Source: Stenotrophomonas sp. Iso1 (GTDB lineage Bacteria > Pseudomonadota > Gammaproteobacteria > Xanthomonadales > Xanthomonadaceae). From it: DNA of 64,000 bases. The position numbers and the translations under genes are program-made. Below the pieces are notes generated by a model. The model was not told where the DNA came from. It searched no databases and saw only the letters and a program-made list of their open reading frames with translations. The DNA is taken from NCBI RefSeq assembly GCF_027497995.1, contig NZ_JAODBT010000002.1, positions 124,001 through 188,000 of the forward strand, read 5' to 3'. Shown in pieces: positions 27,656 through 35,656 of the stretch (positions are counted from its first letter, which is position 1; every line of letters starts with the position of its first letter).

Positions 27656-27665
27656 AGCCTAGGCT
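27656..27665. promoter_or_regulatory. CCTAGG palindrome, proximal copy
   Basis: AGCCTAGGCT is a perfect 10-base palindrome 51 bases upstream of the TonB receptor start. It shares the CCTAGG core with the sites at 27692-27703 and 19834-19845. The centres of the two sites in this region are about 37 bases apart. Confidence 0.4.
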
Positions 27666-27691
27666 AGCGACGAACGTGTGCACCAGCGAGT

Positions 27692-27703
27692 GGACCTAGG
27701 TCC
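27692..27703. promoter_or_regulatory. CCTAGG palindrome, central copy (putative CrbR-type operator)
   Basis: GGACCTAGGTCC is a perfect 12-base palindrome between the divergent TonB receptor (start 27605) and GntP permease (start 27761). Its core ACCTAGGT is the same as in the site at 19834-19845 beside the regulator gene. It could control both divergent operons. Confidence 0.55.
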
Positions 27704-27760
27704 AGTCGGCAGCGGCCGTCAGATACGGATACTGGGCGCCTCCTCATCTGGAAGCGCCGT

Positions 27761-29164
27761 ATGTCGTTACTGATCGTACTTGCAGCGCTCGGCTTCCTCA
27801 TGCTGGTGGCCTACCGTGGCTACAGCGTGATTCTGTTCGCACCCATCGCCGCACTCGGCGCGGTGTTGCTGACGGATCCTTCGCTGGTGGCACCCATGTT
27901 CACCGGCTTGTTCATGGACAAGATGGTTGGGTTCCTGAAGCTGTATTTCCCGGTGTTCCTGCTGGGTGCAGTGTTCGGAAAGCTGATCGAACTCTCTGGT
28001 TTTTCCAAGTCGATTGTGGGGGCGGCGATTCGCCTGTTTGGCCCGCAGCGGGCGATGCTGTCCATCGTGTTGGTGTCTGGCCTGCTGACCTACGGCGGCG
28101 TGTCGCTGTTTGTCGTCGTGTTTGCGGTGTATCCCTTCGCTGCCGAAATGTTCCGGCAGAGCAACATCCCCAAACGCTTGATTCCGGCAACACTGGCCGT
28201 TGGTGGTTTCAGCTTCACCATGGATGCGTTGCCCGGTACGCCGCAGATCCAGAACATCATCCCGACCACGTTCTTTGGCACCGATACCTGGGCCGCACCG
28301 GTGCTGGGTGTTCTCGGCAGCGTGTTCGTACTTGCCGTCGGCATGAGTTACCTGGAGTGGCGCCGACGCGTTGCCGTGCGCAATGGCGAGGGTTATGGCG
28401 ACCCCGCAACCCTGGTCAACGAGCCGCTGCCATTTACGGGCACTGCGCTGGCGAATGCAGGCATCGCGGTGTTGCCGCTGTTGCTGGTGTTTGTCTCGAA
28501 CAAGCTTTTCACTCTGGGCATACCGCACTGGTATGGCGCCGAACACAGCTTCGTGCCCTCGATCATGGGCAAGTCCGCGCCGGTGGTGCAGGAAGTGCCC
28601 AAGATCGCCGCGATCTGGGCGGTCGAGGGCGCGCTGCTGGTCGGCATCCTGTCGGTGATGGTGTTGGCCTGGCGCCCGGTCGTCACCCAGTTCGCCGACG
28701 GTACGAAGACCGCCATCAGTGGCGCGCTGTTGGCGGCAATGAACACGGCCTCCGAATACGGCTTCGGTGCGGTGATCGCGGCGCTGCCTGGTTTCATGGT
28801 GGTGGCCAACACGCTGGGTTCGATCAAGGACCCCTTGCTGCACGAAGCCGTCACCGTGACCGGCTTGGCCGGCGTAACGGGCTCAGCGTCTGGCGGCATG
28901 AGCATCGCGCTGGCGGCGATGGCCGACACCTTCATTGCCAATGCGCAGGCGGCCGGCATACCGATGGAAGTCCTGCACCGCGTGGCCTCAATGGCCTCGG
29001 GTGGCATGGACAGCCTGCCGCACAACGGCGCCGTCATCACTCTGCTGATGGTGACCGGGCTCACCCATCGCCAGGCCTACAAAGACATTTTTGCGGTGAC
29101 GATCATCAAGACGCTCGCGGTGTTCGTCGTGATCGGCATCTATTACGCCACTGGCTGGGTTTAA
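27761..29164 (+). CDS. GntP-family permease (probable hydroxy-acid transporter)
   Basis: 467 aa, about 12 hydrophobic segments from MSLLIVLAALGFLMLVAYRGYSVILFAPIAAL to FVVIGIYYATGWV. The family carries gluconate and related hydroxy acids with protons; some members are called D-beta-hydroxybutyrate permeases. Segments such as LLTYGGVSLFVVVFAVYPFAAEMFR, DALPGTPQIQNIIPTTFFGT and SASGGMSIALAAM are characteristic of this group. It lies 86 bases before the PHB-depolymerase gene on the same strand, so import of released 3-hydroxybutyrate is the best guess. The start is an ATG 58 bases downstream of the CCTAGG palindrome. Confidence 0.85.
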   Translation: MSLLIVLAALGFLMLVAYRGYSVILFAPIAALGAVLLTDPSLVAPMFTGLFMDKMVGFLKLYFPVFLLGAVFGKLIELSGFSKSIVGAAIRLFGPQRAMLSIVLVSGLLTYGGVSLFVVVFAVYPFAAEMFRQSNIPKRLIPATLAVGGFSFTMDALPGTPQIQNIIPTTFFGTDTWAAPVLGVLGSVFVLAVGMSYLEWRRRVAVRNGEGYGDPATLVNEPLPFTGTALANAGIAVLPLLLVFVSNKLFTLGIPHWYGAEHSFVPSIMGKSAPVVQEVPKIAAIWAVEGALLVGILSVMVLAWRPVVTQFADGTKTAISGALLAAMNTASEYGFGAVIAALPGFMVVANTLGSIKDPLLHEAVTVTGLAGVTGSASGGMSIALAAMADTFIANAQAAGIPMEVLHRVASMASGGMDSLPHNGAVITLLMVTGLTHRQAYKDIFAVTIIKTLAVFVVIGIYYATGWV

Positions 29165-29250
29165 CAGCAGCGTTGCAACACGCTCTGGATGCTTCGTCCA
29201 GAGGTTTTTCGGTACGACTTCATCCACGACTCACGCTTGAGGATCTGGTT

Positions 29251-30255
29251 ATGAAATACGGCATCGATACGATCAAGACGGGCATGGTGTTTCTGTTTAC
29301 ATGGCTTGCGTTGGCCGGGAGCGCCAATGCGCAAACGGCAACCGGGCACTGGGATATCGGCTTGTACGGCAATATTTTCGGTAGTCGCGAGTATCAGGTG
29401 TGGGTACCTGCCGACTATTCGGAGACACAGGCGCAGCCGTTGTTGTTGGTGCTTCACGGGTGCGTCAACGGGCCGAACCTGATGGGGGAGGCTTCCGGCT
29501 TCAATGAGGTTGCCGATGCAGAAGGCTTCATCGTTGTGTACCCACGGCAGAACGTGACGTCCAACCCGGCGCGTTGTTGGAACTGGCAGCTGCCGATCAA
29601 CCAGGCGCGAGGCAGTGGCGAGGCGGCCATCCTGGCCGGCATCGTGGACGCGGTGAAGGCGGGCTACAACGTCGATCCGCGTCGGGTCTACGTCACCGGA
29701 ATTTCCGCTGGCGGTGCCATGACGTCGATCATGCTGGCCTGCTATTCGGATGTCTTTGCCGCAGGCGCGGTGCATTCCGGTGGCATGTACAGGGGCGCCA
29801 CCACGGTCTCCGGCAGTGCCTACGCGCTGTTGGCGGGCAGCATCTACTCGCCGGACAGCAACGGGCGTCTGGCCTGGCAGTGCTCGGGCTCCCCATCGCC
29901 GCGTCCGCTGCCGGTGCTGGTGTTCCATGGCAGCGCCGACAGCACGGTCAACCCGGTGAACGGCCAGCAAGCGGTGCGCCAGTTCCTGCAGACCAACGAC
30001 CTGGCCGATGACGGTTTTGACAATGATTCGGTGAAGTACGTGCCCACCAGCACCCTCAATGCGCAGGTGCCGGGCGGCCGCGCCTATACCATCGACAACT
30101 ACACCTATGGCGGCAAAACGCTGGTCCAGCACTATGTCGTGCACGGCATGGGGCACGCCTGGAGCGGCAGCGATTCTGGCCTGCCATTTACGGACCCCAA
30201 AGGGCCGGATGCGACCTTGATCACCTGGCTGTTCCTGAAAGAGCATCTGCGTTGA
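29251..30255 (+). CDS. Secreted PHB-depolymerase-family esterase
   Basis: 334 aa from the ATG at 29251 (MKYGIDTIKTGMVFLFTWLALAGSANAQ, a signal peptide). The frame is open far upstream, but that part lies inside the permease gene and is not coding. The catalytic serine S152 is in the lipase box VTGISAGGAM, the aspartate is probably in VFHGSADSTVNP, the histidine in VHGMGHAWSGSD, and the oxyanion hole in VLHGC. This is the catalytic domain of the extracellular PHB depolymerase/LpqC group. No separate PHB-binding domain follows, so action on granules, short oligomers or other polyesters cannot be told apart. Confidence 0.88.
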   Translation: MKYGIDTIKTGMVFLFTWLALAGSANAQTATGHWDIGLYGNIFGSREYQVWVPADYSETQAQPLLLVLHGCVNGPNLMGEASGFNEVADAEGFIVVYPRQNVTSNPARCWNWQLPINQARGSGEAAILAGIVDAVKAGYNVDPRRVYVTGISAGGAMTSIMLACYSDVFAAGAVHSGGMYRGATTVSGSAYALLAGSIYSPDSNGRLAWQCSGSPSPRPLPVLVFHGSADSTVNPVNGQQAVRQFLQTNDLADDGFDNDSVKYVPTSTLNAQVPGGRAYTIDNYTYGGKTLVQHYVVHGMGHAWSGSDSGLPFTDPKGPDATLITWLFLKEHLR

Positions 30256-30267
30256 GTGGATGAATCA

Positions 30268-30294
30268 CCTATGCCGTCAACGGGGGAATGACGG
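30268..30294. repeat. Hairpin with GGGAATGACGGCAT arm
   Basis: The arms ATGCCGTCA and TGACGGCAT enclose a G-rich loop shortly after the esterase stop. The right arm carries the GGGAATGAC word that also occurs in the inverted repeats at 11104 and 57527. Confidence 0.45.
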
Positions 30295-30313
30295 CATGGG
30301 TTGAAGTGTCGGC

Positions 30314-30356
30314 AACGCCAGCGCCGGGGCAGGTCGCTCCGGCGCTGGCGTTTGTC
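30314..30356 (+). terminator. Rho-independent terminator after the esterase gene
   Basis: A 14-base-pair GC-rich stem (AACGCCAGCGCCGG / CCGGCGCTGGCGTT) followed by TTTGTCTT lies 59 bases after the esterase stop. It likely ends the permease-esterase transcript, so the next TonB receptor gene needs its own promoter in 30360-30486 or read-through. Confidence 0.8.
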
Positions 30357-30486
30357 TTCAGGGCGGCAAACGTGGGCAATGCCATCCAACTGCAACGTTG
30401 TGCGGTGATGCTATGCGCGCCTCATGCCGCGCGATCGGCCCTGTCCGGGCCGAGCGGTTTCATCACCTGCCAACCAAGGGCATCCC

Positions 30487-32832
30487 ATGCAGCTTCACCC
30501 CGCCGCACCTGCTTCCCGTTGCACCCACCGTACGTTGCCGCGCCGCTCCCTGCTGGCGCAGGCCTGTGCATTGCTGATCCTGCCGTTGGCTGCACAGTCG
30601 GCGCTGGCGCAGGAAGTCACCCAGACTGTCGCGCGTAGTTCTGCCACTGCACTGGATGCCATCACCGTCACCGCTGAGCGCCGCGAGCAGAACCTGCAGG
30701 ACGTGCCGGTATCGGTAGGCGTGGTGCAGGGCGAAGCACTGCGCAGCTACACCGAAGGCGCTGACGACACGCTGCTGGCACTGTCTGGCCGTGTACCGAG
30801 CTTCTATGCCGAAACCACCACGGGCCGCATTTTTCCGCGCTTCTACATTCGTGGTTTGGGCAACATCGACTTCTACCTGGGTGCCTCGCAGCCAGTGTCG
30901 ATCATCCAGGACGACGTGGTGCTGGAACACGTGGTGCTCAAGTCCAACCCGGTTTACGACGTAGACCAGGTGGAAGTGCTGCGCGGCCCGCAGGGTTCGT
31001 TGTTCGGCCGCAATACCACTGCCGGCATCGTCAAGTTCGATACGGTCAAGCCCAGCCAGGAAGGCAGCGGCCGGGTCAACGTGAGCTACGGCAGCTTCAA
31101 TACGGTGTCGGTGGACGGCGGCATGGGCGGGGCGATCAATGATGTGCTGTCGTATCGTATCTCCACGCTGTACCAGCATCGCGATGACTGGGTGGACAAC
31201 ACCTACAGTGGCCCCAGCGCCGACGGCACGGTGACGCCGAAGAAGGACACGATGGGCGGTTACGACGACCGCAACCTGCGTCTGCAGCTGCTATTGCAGC
31301 CCAATGACCAGTTCTCGCTGCTGGCCTCGGCCCACACCCGCGATTACGACGGTACTTCGACTCTGTTCCTGCGCAATGCGCTGAGCAAGGGTTCCAACCG
31401 TGTGGACGTGGCGCGCGACAATGTTGCCTACGACGAAGCCGACAACAACCCGCAGGCGTATAAGACCCACGGCGGCTCGGTCAAGGCGACTTACGATTTC
31501 GGCGCGACCACGCTGACCTCGATCAGTGCCTACGAGACCACCTCCGGCTACAGCCGTGGTGACACCGATGGCGGTGCTGCGGCCGATTTCCCGGTCAATG
31601 GCGTGGCCAACGGCTACGGCCAGTCGATGGGTCAGGTGCGTGACCTGGACCAATTCACGCAGGAAGTGCGGCTGGCTTCCAATAGCACCGATCCGTGGTC
31701 GTGGCAGGTGGGTGCGTTCTACTTCGATGGCCGTGACACCACCGATTTCTACCAGCGCGCCTGGTTTCTCGACACAGCGGCTCACAACCCGAACAACTGG
31801 GTGCGCCTGCGCAACATCAACACCTCGTGGGCGGGCTTCGGCCAGGTGAGCTGGAAGGCCACCGACGCACTGACCCTGACTGCAGGCGTGCGCGGCACCA
31901 AGGACGAAAAGAAGACCCGCCTGCTCAAGACCGCCGACACCGCTGCCGGCGTAGTGATCTACAAGGGCCGCACCAACGTCGAGATGTCCGATACCCAGCC
32001 CAGTTGGGACCTGAGCGCGATGTATGAGATCAGCCCGGAGTTGAGTGTCTACGCACGCGTGGCACGTGGCTTCCGTGGCCCGACCATCCAGGGCCGCTCG
32101 GCAGCGTTCAATGCCGATTTCACCACTGCCGATTCGGAAACCATTCTGTCGTGGGAAGCCGGCATCAAGAGCAGCCTGTTCGAGAACCGCCTGCGTTTGA
32201 ACGTCAGCGGCTTCACCTATGCAGTCAACGACATCCAGCTCAACGGTAATGACTCCAACGGCAATGGCGTGCTGTTCAATGCCGACAAGGCGCGGGCCTA
32301 TGGACTGGAAGCTGACCTCGACTGGCGCCCGATCCCGAACCTGTCGCTCAGCGCCGGCTTGAGCCTGCTGCACAGCAAGATCGAGGACAAGCGCGTGTAT
32401 GCGCAGGTCTGCGCGCTTAACGGTGTGGTGGTGTGTACGGTCAATGACCCGACCATCAAGATCGGCAGCAACGTTTACGCGCAGATCGACGGCAACCCGT
32501 TGCCGAATGCGCCCAAGTACAACCTCAACCTGGCTGCCCGCTACGACATCCCGATGGGCAACGACGGCGCACTGTTCTTTGCCACTGACTGGAACAAGCA
32601 GGGCGAGACTCAGTTCGTGCTGTACGACAGCAACGAGTTCTACTCAAAGGGTAACTTTGAAGGCGGCCTGCGCGTGGGCTACACCGGTGGCTACGGCGCA
32701 TGGGAGGTGGCGGCGTTTGCCCGCAACATCACCAACGAGAAGAACCTCAAGGGTGTGATCGAAAACTACATGGCGGCGGTCTATAACGAGCCGCGCGTCG
32801 TGGGTGTTTCGTTTAATTACAACTGGCGGTAA
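30487..32832 (+). CDS. TonB-dependent receptor in the 3HB locus (second)
   Basis: 781 aa from the ATG at 30487; an in-frame start lies 21 codons upstream, but MQLHPAAPAS...RRSLLAQACALLILPLAAQSALAQ gives a long signal peptide and AAGGG lies just before. The TonB box (LDAITVTAERREQNLQDVPVSVGV), plug (RFYIRGLGNIDFYLGASQPVSIIQDDVVLEHVVL, VEVLRGPQGSLFGRNTTAGIVKF) and barrel ending VVGVSFNYNWR are visible. It is separated from the esterase by a terminator, but gene order suggests it belongs to the same function. The ligand is unknown. Confidence 0.87.
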   Translation: MQLHPAAPASRCTHRTLPRRSLLAQACALLILPLAAQSALAQEVTQTVARSSATALDAITVTAERREQNLQDVPVSVGVVQGEALRSYTEGADDTLLALSGRVPSFYAETTTGRIFPRFYIRGLGNIDFYLGASQPVSIIQDDVVLEHVVLKSNPVYDVDQVEVLRGPQGSLFGRNTTAGIVKFDTVKPSQEGSGRVNVSYGSFNTVSVDGGMGGAINDVLSYRISTLYQHRDDWVDNTYSGPSADGTVTPKKDTMGGYDDRNLRLQLLLQPNDQFSLLASAHTRDYDGTSTLFLRNALSKGSNRVDVARDNVAYDEADNNPQAYKTHGGSVKATYDFGATTLTSISAYETTSGYSRGDTDGGAAADFPVNGVANGYGQSMGQVRDLDQFTQEVRLASNSTDPWSWQVGAFYFDGRDTTDFYQRAWFLDTAAHNPNNWVRLRNINTSWAGFGQVSWKATDALTLTAGVRGTKDEKKTRLLKTADTAAGVVIYKGRTNVEMSDTQPSWDLSAMYEISPELSVYARVARGFRGPTIQGRSAAFNADFTTADSETILSWEAGIKSSLFENRLRLNVSGFTYAVNDIQLNGNDSNGNGVLFNADKARAYGLEADLDWRPIPNLSLSAGLSLLHSKIEDKRVYAQVCALNGVVVCTVNDPTIKIGSNVYAQIDGNPLPNAPKYNLNLAARYDIPMGNDGALFFATDWNKQGETQFVLYDSNEFYSKGNFEGGLRVGYTGGYGAWEVAAFARNITNEKNLKGVIENYMAAVYNEPRVVGVSFNYNWR

Positions 32833-32841
32833 GCGCTTGAA

Positions 32842-32882
32842 GCCCCCTCTCCCGCAGTAGGGGAGAGGGGTTGGGGTGAGGG
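32842..32882. repeat. CCTCTCCC hairpin repeat, copy A
   Basis: A hairpin with CCCCTCTCCC and GGGAGAGGGG arms followed by TTGGGGTGAGGG. The same unit occurs at 42413-42450, 44864-44902 and 44933-44972. Here it follows the TonB receptor stop and may act as a transcript end or stabiliser. Confidence 0.8.
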
Positions 32883-33060
32883 CACGCTTCTGGCGCAAAT
32901 GTGCCACTTCCCCCCCAGCTCACGCCATCCCATCCCACCCCGCACCGGAATCCCCACCGGCTCAGACCGGAAGCCGTGAAGGACGTGATGCGCCCACACG
33001 TGCCCGGCGTCTTCGAGCGGATCATACTGGCGCCTCATCGGGCGTCATGGGAGAGGGGCG

Positions 33061-33486
33061 ATGCGCACGTTTTTGAAAGGTCTGTTGGCTGTGGTGCTGG
33101 GTTTCATTGTGGGCAGCGCAGTGAACATGGGGCTGATCCTGCTGGGTGGGCGAGTGGTGCCGCTGCCCGCAGGAGTCGATACAAGCACCACGGAAGGATT
33201 GAAGGCGGCCATGCCGTTGTTCGGCCCGGCACATTTTGTGTTTCCGTTCCTGGCACATGCGTTGGGAACCTTGGCCGGCGCTTTCATCGCGACACTGGTG
33301 GCTGGGCGGGTGAGCGGGGTGCCGGCGCTGGTGATCGGCGCGTTGTTCCTGGCGGGCGGCGTGGCCAGTTGTTTCATGCTGCCGGCGCCACGCTGGTTCG
33401 AGGTGTTAGACGTGCTGCTGGCTTACTTGCCATTTGCATGGCTGGGCTATGTGTTGGCGCGCAGGCGCGACATGATACGGCGATAG
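33061..33486 (+). CDS. Small integral membrane protein, unknown
   Basis: 141 aa with four hydrophobic segments: FLKGLLAVVLGFIVGSAVNMGLILLGG, FVFPFLAHALGTLAGAFIATLVAG, ALVIGALFLAGGVASCFML and VLDVLLAYLPFAWLGYVLA. I do not recognise a named family. The start has GGGAGAGGGGCG just upstream as a ribosome site. The gene stands alone on its strand; a strong hairpin follows it. Confidence 0.75.
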   Translation: MRTFLKGLLAVVLGFIVGSAVNMGLILLGGRVVPLPAGVDTSTTEGLKAAMPLFGPAHFVFPFLAHALGTLAGAFIATLVAGRVSGVPALVIGALFLAGGVASCFMLPAPRWFEVLDVLLAYLPFAWLGYVLARRRDMIRR

Positions 33487-33493
33487 CGCTGCA

Positions 33494-33528
33494 GCCTGCA
33501 GGTTGGGGCGAAACACCAACCTGCAGGC
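33494..33528. terminator. Hairpin between membrane protein and VOC genes
   Basis: A 13-base-pair stem (GCCTGCAGGTTGG / CCAACCTGCAGGC) with a 9-base loop sits just after the membrane-protein stop and before the convergent VOC-gene stop. TGTGTTTTT follows about 5 bases later on the plus strand, so termination of the plus transcript is plausible. Confidence 0.65.
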
Positions 33529-33546
33529 AACTGTGTTTTTCGTGCT

Positions 33547-33930
33547 TCAGCAGGCGGGCTGTGCCTGCGGTAGCGGCTGGCCGAATGTCAGTACGTTGCC
33601 TGCGGGATCGACAACGCTGAAGTCACGCATGCCGTACGGGCGATCCCCAATGGGGACGTCAATGGCTATGCCGGTGTGTTGCAGCTGTGCGTAGTAGCCA
33701 TCAATCGCATCGATGCTGATATAGAGCCGGCTCGTTCCGCCAGGCTTGGCATCGCTGCGACAGGTGAGGGTGATCTCCACCTGGTCACGACACACCGCCG
33801 CCACTTCCAACGGACTGCCCCATTCCCAGGCAAGGTCGAAGCCCAGTTTCTCCTGGTAGAACGCCAGCGCCGCCGGCAGATCGTCGGTGCCGAGGAAGGG
33901 GGAAATTGAATGAAAGCGGGACGAGGTCAC
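33547..33930 (-). CDS. VOC-family protein (glyoxalase/bleomycin-resistance fold)
   Basis: 127 aa from a GTG at 33930, chosen because GGAGA lies at the right distance; the frame is open to 34149 without a signal or family match. The fold starts FHSISPFLGTDDLPAALAFYQEKLGFDLAWEWG and ends YGMRDFSVVDPAGNVLTFGQPL, the usual betaalphabeta-beta pair with a metal-site glutamate replaced or shifted. Members include resistance and lyase enzymes; the substrate here is unknown. Confidence 0.8.
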   Translation of the reverse strand: MTSSRFHSISPFLGTDDLPAALAFYQEKLGFDLAWEWGSPLEVAAVCRDQVEITLTCRSDAKPGGTSRLYISIDAIDGYYAQLQHTGIAIDVPIGDRPYGMRDFSVVDPAGNVLTFGQPLPQAQPAC

Positions 33931-34045
33931 GGTCTTCTCCGGAATGCGATGACGGCCGGATAGTGGCACGATGCCCATCGCAAGGACACTGGCCTGGGCA
34001 CTTGCCTCGCTGCGGGCATCACGCGACGACCATGGAGGTACTCTG

Positions 34046-34606
34046 GTGCGATTTCCTGCCGCGTATTCCCGGTTCATTGCCGGTGTGTGTCTGCTTGCGC
34101 TATCTGCCTGCGCCTCCATTCCCCTGTCCACTGCGCTGCGGCTGTCCACATTGGACGAAAAGACCCTGCATCAGCTGGACCCCGCCGGCGTAGGCGTCCG
34201 GGTATCGGTCCCGCGCGGCAACGTAGTGGACGTGTCGGGTACCCGCCTGAAGCTGGAGCTGCACCCTCAGGGAGAGCCCGCGCTTGTGGCCGACATGCAG
34301 TTGAGGCTGTTGGGGACAGCAGAAGGGAAGCGCAGCACCGGGCTGTTCAGTGCCGATGTTCCGGTCACCACCTACGAACGGGTGCTGACACCGGACGGGG
34401 TACGGCAGCTGCGTGAACTCCAGGCGCAGATGCTCAAGGCAGCAGGCCCGGTCAAGTTCAATTTCAGTGTCGACATCTCATTTTCAAAATTTGCCCCAGG
34501 TATTCAAGAGATGACGTTCTGGAGCGACCTGAAACTTCGATCAACGGATGCGTACATGCCGTTGATCGACGGGGCGAAGCTGAAGTTCACGTTCAAGGAC
34601 AGCTGA
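34046..34606 (+). CDS. Putative lipoprotein, unknown function
   Basis: 186 aa from a GTG at 34046, which has GGAGGT at 6-7 bases; the frame opens 25 codons earlier. The N terminus MVRFPAAYSRFIAGVCLLALSACAS carries a lipobox LSAC, so it is expected to be lipid-anchored. The body (SIPLSTALRLSTLDEKTLHQLDPAGVGVRVSVPRGNVVDVSGTRLKLEL) has no motif I recognise. It is divergent from the VOC gene. Confidence 0.75.
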   Translation: MRFPAAYSRFIAGVCLLALSACASIPLSTALRLSTLDEKTLHQLDPAGVGVRVSVPRGNVVDVSGTRLKLELHPQGEPALVADMQLRLLGTAEGKRSTGLFSADVPVTTYERVLTPDGVRQLRELQAQMLKAAGPVKFNFSVDISFSKFAPGIQEMTFWSDLKLRSTDAYMPLIDGAKLKFTFKDS

Positions 34607-34629
34607 GCCTGCCCGTGGGCAGGGAGCGC

Positions 34630-35238
34630 CTATTCGTATGTCCGGGCAACATTGCCGCGGTTGTCGCGCAGTTCGCGTATCCACCATTGATGTGGGGTGG
34701 CGTCACTGATGAAGCGTAGGTGGGTGGCGATCACCAGTAGCGCACTGTCATCCAGATCCAGTTGTTTCCATGCGTAGCTGATGATGTCCGGGGCCTGTTC
34801 GATGAAGTCGAAGCCATCGTGGTCGAACAGGAATACATGCCCGGCCGGCTCACCGGAGGTGGGTATCAGCAGGTAGTTGCCGGTCCCAGGTTCCTCGCCG
34901 ATGACCAGCGCCGCATCGACCCATTCGGGCAGATATTCCTCGCGCTCGGCTGGATCCATGGCTTCCGTCCAACCATCAAAATGTCGGCGTAGATGCGCCC
35001 AGTCCGAAGGTGATGCCAGCAGTATGGCTGCCTCGCCACTGTCGTTATCGGCGTAGAACAGCGCGCTGCCGAATTGGCTATAGAAAGGACGCAGCCCCGG
35101 GAGGTCGGGGATGTCGGCAGTGTCGTGTGCAGGCGTGATGCGGTGGGAGAAGCCGATGTTGCGGGTGATGGTGGCGTCGGACAGTGCTTCACAGTGGAAG
35201 GTGCCGCAGTGGTTTGCGATTGCCTGTTGCAGGTCCAT
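34630..35238 (-). CDS. SUKH (SMI1/KNR4)-like protein
   Basis: 202 aa if started at the ATG at 35238 (MDLQQAIANHCG); a start 6 codons earlier (35256) is possible. The stretches LPGLRPFYSQFGSALFYAD, LPEWVDAALVIGEEPGTGNYLLIPTSGEPAGHVFLFDHDGFDFIEQAPDIISYAWKQLDLD resemble SUKH-fold proteins, a superfamily that includes immunity proteins of contact-dependent toxins and many of unknown role. No toxin gene lies nearby, so immunity is not supported. The assignment is by pattern only. Confidence 0.6.
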   Translation of the reverse strand: MDLQQAIANHCGTFHCEALSDATITRNIGFSHRITPAHDTADIPDLPGLRPFYSQFGSALFYADNDSGEAAILLASPSDWAHLRRHFDGWTEAMDPAEREEYLPEWVDAALVIGEEPGTGNYLLIPTSGEPAGHVFLFDHDGFDFIEQAPDIISYAWKQLDLDDSALLVIATHLRFISDATPHQWWIRELRDNRGNVARTYE

Positions 35239-35279
35239 CTGTTGTCCGGTTCTCACGTGGCAAGGGGGCGGTCGGCATA

Positions 35280-35639
35280 TCAGCCGTGGCGATGGGATTT
35301 TGCGTAACTGTCACGGTCGATGTCGAGGATCTCGACGCTGGTCTGCAGGTCCATACCATTGGTAGGAATAGCGGCTTCCAGGGCGGCCAACAGCGCCTGG
35401 GCGATCTCGCGTTTGGTTTCGGCTGTGCGACCGCTGAGGAGGGACAGCGTTGCCGCGACAAACGCACGCGCTGTATCGGCAGTGCCGATGGCGAAATTGT
35501 CATGGCCAATCGCGCGACTCTTGATGTCGGCCTCCTGGAACTGACCGGTGTGCATCAACGCTTCATTGGCGGCACGTAACAAAGCAGCTGCGGGGGCGGT
35601 ACCGAGGTTGCTGCTGTATTCGATGGTGAGGTGGGGCAT
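35280..35639 (-). CDS. 5-carboxymethyl-2-hydroxymuconate isomerase-like protein
   Basis: 119 aa, the usual length for the CHMI family of the tautomerase superfamily. After removal of Met the protein begins with Pro (MPHLTIEYSSNL), the catalytic base. The typical LLSGRTAETKREIAQALLAALEAA segment is seen. In E. coli the enzyme is in homoprotocatechuate breakdown, but no other genes of that pathway are near, so a stand-alone tautomerase role is equally possible. It ends 23 bases before the SUKH-like gene would begin if both are transcribed together. Confidence 0.85.
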   Translation of the reverse strand: MPHLTIEYSSNLGTAPAAALLRAANEALMHTGQFQEADIKSRAIGHDNFAIGTADTARAFVAATLSLLSGRTAETKREIAQALLAALEAAIPTNGMDLQTSVEILDIDRDSYAKSHRHG

Positions 35640-35656
35640 GGCGAGAGGGTTCCGGG

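Noticed and set aside
28357..29250. Upstream extension of the PHB-depolymerase frame
   Set aside because: It overlaps the GntP permease in another frame, is Arg/Gly-rich, and a good signal peptide starts at 29251.
34630..35238. SUKH-like gene as an immunity gene of a toxin system
   Set aside because: No toxin, Rhs or CDI gene lies nearby, so only the fold-level call is kept.
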